Positions 58,101 to 64,000 of a DNA stretch of 64,000 nucleotides are shown in pieces. The notes below the pieces were generated by a model. It was not told where the DNA came from and searched no databases. It saw only the letters and a program-made list of their open reading frames with translations. Source of the stretch: Balanoglossus misakiensis (Eukaryota > Hemichordata); assembly GCA_040954595.2 (NCBI GenBank), contig CM082596.2, positions 8,432,001 to 8,496,000 of the forward strand, in the 5' to 3' direction. Made by a program: the position numbers and the translations under genes. Numbering within the stretch: position 1 is the first letter of the stretch; each line of letters opens with the position of its first letter.

Positions 58101-60305
58101 CATTGTCAGTCGGTTTACATGTACTTTGATTCAGCCTGAACACTAGTCTAGAATCCAGACTTTTGGTGTGTTTTTTTTTGCTATGCTCCACACATATGGG
58201 TTAGCATAGCGAAAAAAACAAACAAGTCTGGATTCTAGACTACCTCACATGCTCAAACTGCAGAAAAACACAACACACTAATCAGCATATACTGTAAAAC
58301 ACTTTATTTTCGCGAGCAATAAATTTTCGCGAAATACGCGAGAGCCAAAATAGCGTGAAAATAAAAATAGTGTAAATTTTTTTAAGATACTGATGGAGTG
58401 AATGAAATAAGAGAACGCAAAAATTAATGCTCGCGAAACAGTGGCCTCTCTCGATATCGCGAAAATTTCAACTCGAAAAAATAAAGTGTTTTACAGTATT
58501 AAGGAACCAGTCTAGATTTCAGTATTTAATTGTCACCTGACACAAAAGAGTGAACAACACAAAGATGAAACTTACCATAAAATCATTACCGAGTTTATAA
58601 TGGCCAACCCCATAGTTATAAGTCAATTCCATGACAAAATGGTTGTCTTCATCACCATACCCTACCATGGTTTTACTCCATTTGCCATCATATGGTCTAA
58701 AAAATAAAACCACAATAAATATGCCTTCGTTCAATGAATTACCTGGTGACAGAACGTAAGCAAGGTTATGAATGATGTTGGGGAGAGTAGATTTCAGGTA
58801 TGTATGTACTGGGGTATAGAAGTCTGATATGCATTGTACCATACTTGTGTATGTAAATTCGAGTACTGTAAAACACTTTATTCTTGCCAGCAATAAATGT
58901 TCGCGAAATACGCGAGAGCCAAAATAGATTGAAAATAAAAAGTCTGTAAATTTTTTTTGAAGATAACGATGCAGTGAATGAAATAAGAGAACGCAAAAAT
59001 TAGTACTCGCGAAACAGTGGCCTCTCACGATATCGCGAACAATTTCAACTCGCGAAAATAAAGTGTTTTACAGTATGCAGGGAACTACTAGGTGTATACA
59101 AGTCTAGATACTCAGAATTCAATGTCCTTCTCTGTGTTTATACTATAGTATGCATTTTGAGATATACTTACATACTTCTAGATCTGCAATTCTGCTAGTC
59201 CAACAGACCAGTGACTATGCCAGTGCAAAATTGTATGATTGCTAACACAGAGTATGAAGGTTTGTCTGGATATTTTGATTTTAATAGCTTATATATGTTC
59301 AGTACATAGAATACTGTAAAACACTTTATTTGCACGAGTTGACATTTTTGCGATATCGAGAGAGGCCACTGTTTCGCAAGTATTAATTTTCATGTTCTCT
59401 TATTTGATTCACTGCATCAATATCTTCAAAAAAAATTTACACGACTTTTTATTTTCACGCTCTTTTGGCTTTCGCGAAAATTTATTGCTCGCGAAAATAA
59501 AGTGTTCTACAGTATGTGCTGTACGTAGAATAACTCAGTACACACCCGTTGCATGTAGCTTTGCATCCTTCTTCAAACTCTTCATGCCTCAAGACCTAAT
59601 GATAGCAAATCAAATCATTAAATGAACACAAAAGTTGGTTTATAATCCGAGAATCCGATTCAAAGAAGCAGGTACTGGTATAACACATATATACCATGCT
59701 GCCATCAGCTGAGATAGTAAATCATGAATAAACTTTTGCTATGAACATTTGTTTAATTTAACTAATTTTTTTACACAAAAAGTGTATTAATGATTTATGA
59801 CAAGATATACCCGTCCTGGTACTTGGAAAAGAAGCCAATTTTGAAAGTTGAATATTTGTTTCATAATGGAAATCTTATAGGTATTAGGAATTCAGGTGTA
59901 ATCCATAGATACCCTGAAACTTTCTGAATGGATAAAAATAGCACAGTTCAGTAATTCATGCACAATGTCATGATCTGAACATAAAACACCAGCATTCAGT
60001 GATTCATATTTTCATGTATATGTTTCAGGGTATCAGTGGAAAATAGCTAAATTTGCAATAAACCATAATGAAACAGTAGGTCCATATTTATTTATCTCCC
60101 CCCCCCCCCGTCTCTACCTGTCTGTGTCCATAGACCCCCCCCCCCCCCTCTACTGTCTATGCTGTGTCATTAAACCATTACATAACAGTGTCTGCTGGCA
60201 GAGGTGCAAGGACATTACCTTCATGCCAAGTACTTCCCGATAAAACCTGGCAGTTTTCGTTCGATCGCCAACTTTGAACACAAAATGCAGGGCACGCCTC
60301 GACAT
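55130..60305 (-). CDS. GLOD4: Glyoxalase domain-containing protein 4, nine coding exons
   Basis: All exon phases match and yield 894 coding bases, 297 residues (human 298). GLOD4 is a mitochondria-associated protein with two VOC/glyoxalase-fold modules; its reaction is not established. Module 1 (about 1-134) has [20 protein letters not shown] at the start, then [16 protein letters not shown] and [17 protein letters not shown]. Module 2 (about 137-255) has [31 protein letters not shown] and [18 protein letters not shown], then [16 protein letters not shown]. It ends [18 protein letters not shown]. The gene starts 307 bp from a possible plus-strand start codon, suggesting a second divergent promoter. 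Introns contain TA-flanked MITE copies 4-6 and a truncated TTAA foldback. Exons, start and stop are secure. Confidence 0.97.
55296..55500. repeat. Diverged copy of the 41.4-41.8 kb repeat
   Basis: Shares GCGCATGTTCC, GGCAGTGTGCTGTCC, GGCGGCGACCATAGTCTGTG and GGGTGAAAAG with the WDHD1-intron foldback. Here the GATGGCGGC motif reads GTTGGCGGC. In a GLOD4 intron. Confidence 0.6.
55650..55736 (-). CDS. GLOD4: GLOD4 coding exon 8
   Basis: Residues 247-275: [20 protein letters not shown]. 29 codons, phase 0 at both ends. Confidence 0.95.
55801..56022. mobile_element. TTAA foldback MITE, right-truncated copy
   Basis: From AAGTCTCGATCTCTCTCGCT to CTCATATCCTACAAACG; it stops where intact copies continue GGGATGGAAG. 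In the GLOD4 intron between exons 7 and 8. Confidence 0.7.
56134..56247 (-). CDS. GLOD4: GLOD4 coding exon 7
   Basis: Residues 209-246: [20 protein letters not shown] then [18 protein letters not shown]. Acceptor TTGCCAG, donor CCT|GTAAGT. Confidence 0.96.
56400..56569 (-). CDS. GLOD4: GLOD4 coding exon 6
   Basis: Residues 152-208: [20 protein letters not shown] and [20 protein letters not shown]. Acceptor TTCCCCAG, donor GAG|GTAAGA. Confidence 0.96.
57172..57222 (-). CDS. GLOD4: GLOD4 coding exon 5 (51 bp)
   Basis: Residues 135-151: [17 protein letters not shown]. Acceptor TTTTAG, donor GTTG|GTAAGT. Confidence 0.94.
57319..57569. repeat. GTTCACAT-type repeat element, copy 2
   Basis: Diverged match to 39170-39438 over its full length (GATTTTCACCATTGTCAAA through GAGTAATGTGAACGGCCTAT). 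In the GLOD4 intron between exons 4 and 5. Confidence 0.65.
57664..57808 (-). CDS. GLOD4: GLOD4 coding exon 4
   Basis: Residues 87-134: [20 protein letters not shown] and [18 protein letters not shown]. Acceptor CACATCAG, donor ACAG|GTCAGT. Confidence 0.96.
58145..58241. repeat. 97-bp palindrome
   Basis: Arms AGTCTAGAATCCAGACTT (58145-58162) and AAGTCTGGATTCTAGACT (58224-58241). The interior also pairs (TTTTTTTTGCTATGCT with AGCATAGCGAAAAAAA). In a GLOD4 intron. Confidence 0.7.
58292..58496 (-). mobile_element. TA-flanked MITE (Tc1/mariner type), copy 4
   Basis: 205 bp in the orientation opposite to copy 1 (CTGTAAAACAC then CGCGAGCAATAAATTTTCGC). TA flanks. About 80 bp from GLOD4 exon 3. 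Confidence 0.85.
58576..58696 (-). CDS. GLOD4: GLOD4 coding exon 3
   Basis: Residues 46-86: [20 protein letters not shown] and [20 protein letters not shown], nearly identical to vertebrates. Acceptor TTTTTTAG, donor ATG|GTAAGT. Confidence 0.97.
58866..59073 (-). mobile_element. TA-flanked MITE (Tc1/mariner type), copy 5
   Basis: 208 bp, TA flanks, same orientation as copy 4. In the GLOD4 intron between exons 2 and 3. Confidence 0.85.
59314..59512 (+). mobile_element. TA-flanked MITE (Tc1/mariner type), copy 6
   Basis: 199 bp, TA flanks, same orientation as copy 1. Same intron as copy 5, about 240 bp away in opposite orientation. Confidence 0.85.
59546..59595 (-). CDS. GLOD4: GLOD4 coding exon 2 (50 bp)
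   Basis: Residues 30-45: [16 protein letters not shown]. Acceptor TCATTAG, donor CGG|GTGTGT; the split Gly codon is completed by exon 3. Located 33 bp past a MITE. Confidence 0.94.
60219..60305 (-). CDS. GLOD4: GLOD4 coding exon 1
   Basis: Residues 1-29: [29 protein letters not shown]. Donor AAG|GTAATG. ATG sits in CACGATGTCG; the vertebrate N terminus [13 protein letters not shown] aligns directly. Confidence 0.96.
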
Positions 60306-60612
60306 CGTGGAAAATCGTGGCTAAACAGTGGTGTACACTGGAAATAAGTGCAATGTCGGGAATATTACAAAACGACTGACTCTGACGCTCCCTACAACAT
60401 GTACAACACATGAACTGCTGGAACTGGAACCACTCACAGCGCCACCAGCGGTGGAAGAGGGCCAGGACACTGACCTTGAATGACACGGGGTCATATGACC
60501 TGCAGAGTTTCAGACTGCAAATGTTGTATCTTCCAAATGGAAACCTATCATTGATTATATCTTAGACCAGCTTGCCAATTTACAGGACAGTCTAGCGACA
60601 GAGAGCTGTAAG

Positions 60613-60764
60613 ATGGTTTCAAGAGAGAAAATTCCATACAATTCCGATATTATCCCAAATGGTAATGGTATTCAAGAAGAAAACTTCGGTGAAAGTGACG
60701 ATCCAACAGCCAGTCTGTTGTCGACGAGCTCAACAAGCAGACCAATAGTCAAACCAAAAGACAG
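60613..60764 (+). CDS. Possible first exon of an unidentified gene, divergent from GLOD4
   Basis: Open from the ATG at 60613 to a good donor GACAG|GTAAAT at 60765, giving MVSREKIPYNSDIIPNGNGI and a Ser-rich stretch (51 residues; 60765 onward is intronic). The frame is also open upstream to about 60493 and reads KWKPIIDYILDQL before this Met, so the true start or an upstream exon may differ. I do not recognise the protein. Further exons would lie beyond the retrotransposon and outside this window. Confidence 0.4.
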
Positions 60765-60896
60765 GTAAATACTAGTGATTTATTGTAAATGACGAAAATC
60801 ATATGAATGTCAAGTCTGTCGATGTAGTTCAACCATCGCGAGGTGAAGTTTCACCGCGGTTCACTTGAGTGCACGACACCACTTCCGCATTTCAAC

Positions 60897-60974
60897 AACT
60901 TAATATTTAAAGCCTTATCACTTCGCTCAAGGATATGCCTATTGTTATAGGATTGGGTCGAAGTTCTGGGTGGC
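60897..60974 (-). repeat. 78-bp direct repeat, outer copy (element 3' end)
   Basis: Identical over 78 bases to 61195-61272 (AACTTAATATTTAAAGCCTT through GGGTCGAAGTTCTGGGTGGC). It fits the terminal B2 repeat of a Ngaro-type element read on the minus strand. Confidence 0.8.
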
Positions 60975-61194
60975 GTGTCCATGGCGAAGCACGTGACTCG
61001 TTCATAGAGGGTGGGCGGGTGGGTTATAGTTTTCTTATCGGAAACCGCATAACTTTCCCTATCAATTCCGCCATATGTGTCCTTGACTCGGCCTGTTGCA
61101 AATGAGGGAGAAAGTCCGGCTGCATTGTTACCTATTTATACCCCACAAATTTGCATATTGCGGATCCATATCACTCAGTGATGCGGCTTTGAAT

Positions 61195-61272
61195 AACTTA
61201 ATATTTAAAGCCTTATCACTTCGCTCAAGGATATGCCTATTGTTATAGGATTGGGTCGAAGTTCTGGGTGGC
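61195..61272 (-). repeat. 78-bp direct repeat, inner copy
   Basis: Identical to 60897-60974, offset by 298 bp. Proposed B1 repeat; the 60975-61194 interval would be A2. Confidence 0.8.
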
Positions 61273-61596
61273 TCTCCTGGCGTGAACACCATGCCTCATA
61301 CATACGTACCCGCCTCCTTAAATCTGATATATCAGAACATATCATGCACATGCCCATTCCAAATCCTAACCCCCCATACCCCACACCCATTTCACAATTC
61401 TACTCCCCTATCCTACATACATGTACGCACACAAAAGAGATACACATGTATTTTGCCTGAAGACTTATTTATTGCATATGTCATTTCAACAATAGGTTAC
61501 ACAAGGAGAACGTCTGAAACCCTACCTCTCTATCTTATTTGCTTATCGGAGAAAGGTAGTTTTCTGGACTCGCGCTACACAATGCGGATATACTAA

Positions 61597-62865
61597 TTAA
61601 TGACTACTGGGAAAGGCCTTAGAGAAGCCCACCAGGTCGTTCATATATTGATAAGCCTCTGCTTTCTGGTCTAAATTATCCACTATAGCCATTAAGCTAT
61701 CTGCTATGGCTCCAACTTGAGTTACTTTTGCTAGTTGCATATAATAGTTGGCTGTCTCTTCTGCCCGCCAACCCACATGGCTCATTAGCGCATGAAGGTC
61801 ATTACCCTCCATAGCCAGGGAAATAGCGCAAGCACTTCTGCAGCCATGAGGAGTTTCACCTGCATCTATCCCTACTTTTTGTAAGTAGGTTTTTAGTCGG
61901 GAATACGCCAATTGAGATGAGAAAGGTTTTTGATCCGTAGAGCCATGTGAATTGATTGGCCGGAAGAGATAACCCGTTGACAAATCGATTCCAACACTCT
62001 GCGCCAGCTTGAAATAAGCTTCGACGGTGTTAACTGGACATACGAAGGGATCGGCGCATCGCTTAATTGCAAATACATTAGTAGACGAGCCTCTCAAGGT
62101 TTTTCCAAAAGTATGATTGAATAATAATCCAGAGTTATCGGGAAAACGCATAATTTCCTGAGTCTTGACATGACCTAGGTCATGTGCCCTGTCCCCTGAA
62201 AAGGATAACATCTTAAAATATGCGAGATCCCTTGCCAATACGTACATGCGAGCTGGTGCGGTAGATGACACCATCTGATTAAGTATATGCTCAAAAACCA
62301 GCTTCAATTTATTTATAAAAAGGGGTGTGGCCTGTTTTGCTGTTATCATGGCTCTTGCTTGTTCTTCTGCTATTTTCTTTAAGTATCTAGCGACCAAAGG
62401 CGATTCTACCGGGTTAGGCCTATCTAAACCGACCTGTGAGGAAAAGGCTTGATAGAATGTTTTCAATTTTGAAACCATATTCTTAGCTGTGGTAACACGA
62501 ATTCTCTTAGGGCATTGGCATTGTTGATATCCAGGGAGACCTAAATAGGGACAGATTATTGCGTGTACTTGTGTTTTAGCATCCTTGTCCTTATAAATGA
62601 GAAACCGAACTATATCTTGTGCTGATGCCATCAATAATGATTTTGGTTCATCCAACCCTGTTAGGAAAGCTTCGAATTGTTGGATTAAACGATCCTTTTG
62701 TATGTCGTGTGCCGACCGATTACCCAGCACTTCCTTCATTCTACTGTCGATGGCTTCAAGATTAAGTGTGCTACCACTATCATGGATGGGCTGCTGTGGC
62801 TGTAGGGGCACTTTTGTGCCACACGCCTTGCATCGTTGGGAAGCACCATTGGTCGTACCACACAT
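61597..62865 (-). CDS. Tyrosine recombinase of the retrotransposon
   Basis: 422 residues. Integrates the circular DNA copy of the element. All catalytic marks of the phage-integrase fold are visible in the C-terminal half: R in SFSGDRAHDLG, HGCR (H-x-x-R), the second H in MSHVGWRAEETANYY and the final Tyr. The N terminus has a zinc-ribbon-like C-x2-C ... C-x2-C (CWMCG and CKACG); its first Cys is just upstream of this Met in the same open frame, which runs back to a TGA near 62920, so the true start may be upstream or spliced (CTCACACAG precedes). The frame is intact, which suggests a young insertion. Crypton origin is possible in isolation, but the adjacent RNase H and split repeats favour Ngaro. 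Confidence 0.85.
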   Translation of the reverse strand: MCGTTNGASQRCKACGTKVPLQPQQPIHDSGSTLNLEAIDSRMKEVLGNRSAHDIQKDRLIQQFEAFLTGLDEPKSLLMASAQDIVRFLIYKDKDAKTQVHAIICPYLGLPGYQQCQCPKRIRVTTAKNMVSKLKTFYQAFSSQVGLDRPNPVESPLVARYLKKIAEEQARAMITAKQATPLFINKLKLVFEHILNQMVSSTAPARMYVLARDLAYFKMLSFSGDRAHDLGHVKTQEIMRFPDNSGLLFNHTFGKTLRGSSTNVFAIKRCADPFVCPVNTVEAYFKLAQSVGIDLSTGYLFRPINSHGSTDQKPFSSQLAYSRLKTYLQKVGIDAGETPHGCRSACAISLAMEGNDLHALMSHVGWRAEETANYYMQLAKVTQVGAIADSLMAIVDNLDQKAEAYQYMNDLVGFSKAFPSSH

Positions 62866-62937
62866 CCAACATGCTTGCTGTGTGAGGAAATGAACATTAA
62901 TATAATTACCAAATCAAGAGGTTTTTCTTTTTCTTTT

Positions 62938-62940
<3 letters not shown>

Positions 62941-62998
<58 letters not shown>
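62941..62998. repeat. (T)58 homopolymer
   Basis: An unbroken run of 58 T (poly-A on the coding strand of the retroelement), between the RNase H stop and the recombinase ORF, next to a T/C-rich stretch. Confidence 0.97.
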
Positions 62999-63001
<3 letters not shown>

Positions 63002-63156
63002 TTTTCCCTAAATTTAACACCTCAAGAAAGAAAAATGATTTTCCTTATTGTTGCTGTTATTCTGTTGTTGTCGTTATTTTTCGTCTTTTCTACTTCTCAT
63101 ATTGGGCTAAAATGTCATACATCCTGACTCGAGCGCAGTGTACACCCATTGTGTTC

Positions 63157-64000
63157 TCACTCATGACGTACCAATTTAACAGCGAACAGTGCACACGGAG
63201 CTCTACATGGCTTATACCCCTCTCGTGAGGGCGCTAGGATTACTCCCATGTCACCCTCCTCAGCCAGTTTTACGAATTTTGACGCTGACTGCCGGATCTC
63301 CGGCCAATACGAGGGGTAAGCGCAGCGTTTATGGACGATGATGGTAGCATTCAAATGCATTTGCCTAACGTGTTTAATGACGGCATGCGTGAGATGGAAA
63401 GGCGGATACACGTAAATTCTATCCCTTGGCGAGAAGTGATAGTGGAAAAAATTTACCCCAGCACTATCGGCCTGTGGAAATGGGGACACAAAACTCTCGA
63501 GTCTGGCGTTCGATGACGTGGCCATAGCGTCAATAGAGTGGGGGCCACACTCCTTCTGCACTATAGCCCATGCTCTATCTGACAATTTCGCGTGGCACAT
63601 GTCTAACTCTCTAGAGGCAAAATCGGCTAGATTCTGGTGTGAGCGGACGTGAGCAATTGTTAGGCGGGTATTATGGGTAACACAGAAGTGGAAAATTTTC
63701 TTTAGCAATTCATTTAACTGCACAGATTTAGATCCCGGGTACCCCTGGTTCCAGGCATGCACAAGGGTTAATGAGTCTGACAAAACGTCGAGACGAGAAT
63801 TTGAAACTTCTTGGCTAAATGCCGTGAGGGCTCTACAAAGAGCTTCAGTTTCTTTATCGATAATCGACTTTTTTTGCCATTCCTCCTCCCAACCATCACT
63901 TACGGTAACTGCTTTTTCCGAATGTGGCTGAAACACCGCCCCCCATTTATATGAACTGGCATCAGTGTACATTTTCAGTATAACGTGAGTTTCGTCTGGC
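63157..64000 (-). CDS. RNase H and C-terminal domain of the retroelement polyprotein (5' partial)
   Basis: Open from the window edge; the first Met at 63972 is internal (ETHVILK precedes it in frame). RNase H removes the RNA strand after reverse transcription. Catalytic acids are visible: YTDASSYKWG (D), DKETEALCRAL (E), DVLSDSLTLVHAW (D) and HQNLADFASREL (D). The following region, with DAMATSSNARLE and PRDRIYVYPPFHL, is the conserved tail found after RNase H in DIRS/Ngaro elements. Stop codon at 63157 after LVRHE. The reverse transcriptase lies outside the window. Confidence 0.8.
   Translation of the reverse strand, partial: PDETHVILKMYTDASSYKWGAVFQPHSEKAVTVSDGWEEEWQKKSIIDKETEALCRALTAFSQEVSNSRLDVLSDSLTLVHAWNQGYPGSKSVQLNELLKKIFHFCVTHNTRLTIAHVRSHQNLADFASRELDMCHAKLSDRAWAIVQKECGPHSIDAMATSSNARLESFVSPFPQADSAGVNFFHYHFSPRDRIYVYPPFHLTHAVIKHVRQMHLNATIIVHKRCAYPSYWPEIRQSASKFVKLAEEGDMGVILAPSREGYKPCRAPCALFAVKLVRHE

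Larger units (their letters stand above)
60897..64000 (-). mobile_element. Tyrosine-recombinase retrotransposon (Ngaro/DIRS type), cut by window end
   Basis: Read on the minus strand the order is RNase H (end of a pol-like ORF), tyrosine recombinase, then a pair of identical 78-bp direct repeats separated by 220 bp. This matches the Ngaro plan of split direct repeats (B1-A2-B2 at the 3' side). The reverse transcriptase and the 5' A1 repeat would lie beyond 64000. Insertion is probably within the first intron of the neighbouring plus-strand gene. Such elements integrate by a recombinase, so no target duplication is expected. A (T)58 tract interrupts the space between the two ORFs. Confidence 0.75.

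Overview
The window is animal nuclear DNA: AT-rich, with spliced genes in GT-AG introns and a dense load of small inverted-repeat transposons. I rebuilt four genes by matching exon phases across splice sites. Together they point to a marine invertebrate, perhaps a deuterostome such as a hemichordate, or a lophotrochozoan. I cannot name the species. Layout, left to right. (1) 3.2-18.2 kb, plus strand: a three-exon BH3-only apoptosis gene of the BIM/BMF family, with its dynein-light-chain motif, BH3 helix and C-terminal tail on separate exons. (2) 18.2-30.7 kb: the convergent space between this gene and WDHD1. It has no gene I can defend, but holds a long ATC/GAT microsatellite and candidate polyA signals. 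(3) 30.9-46.2 kb, minus strand: a complete WDHD1 (AND-1/Ctf4) gene in 22 coding exons, 1,100 codons, with a WD40 propeller, a middle domain and a C-terminal HMG box. (4) 47.97-49.43 kb, plus strand: an intronless SOCS4/5-type CDS, head to head with WDHD1. From general knowledge, human WDHD1 and SOCS4 are also head-to-head neighbours on 14q22, so this pair looks anciently linked. The shared interval carries a perfect CRE and a YY1-type motif. (5) 55.1-60.3 kb, minus strand: a complete nine-exon GLOD4 gene of 297 codons, with a possible first exon of an unknown plus-strand gene about 300 bp beyond its start. (6) 60.9-64.0 kb: the 3' part of a tyrosine-recombinase retrotransposon of Ngaro/DIRS type, with RNase H, a recombinase and identical 78-bp split direct repeats, cut by the window edge. 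Between and inside the genes lie several families of miniature elements: a ~207-bp TA-flanked family (six copies), a ~345-bp TTAA-flanked foldback family (several copies, one split by a nested insertion), an 853-bp element with terminal repeats, two LINE 3' ends with microsatellite tails, a 55-bp tandem repeat and various short palindromes. The genes are functionally unrelated (apoptosis, replisome, cytokine signalling, glyoxalase fold). The only likely regulatory link is the shared WDHD1/SOCS promoter. The most notable biology is the BIM/BMF gene, which seems to combine traits that vertebrates divide between two paralogues.
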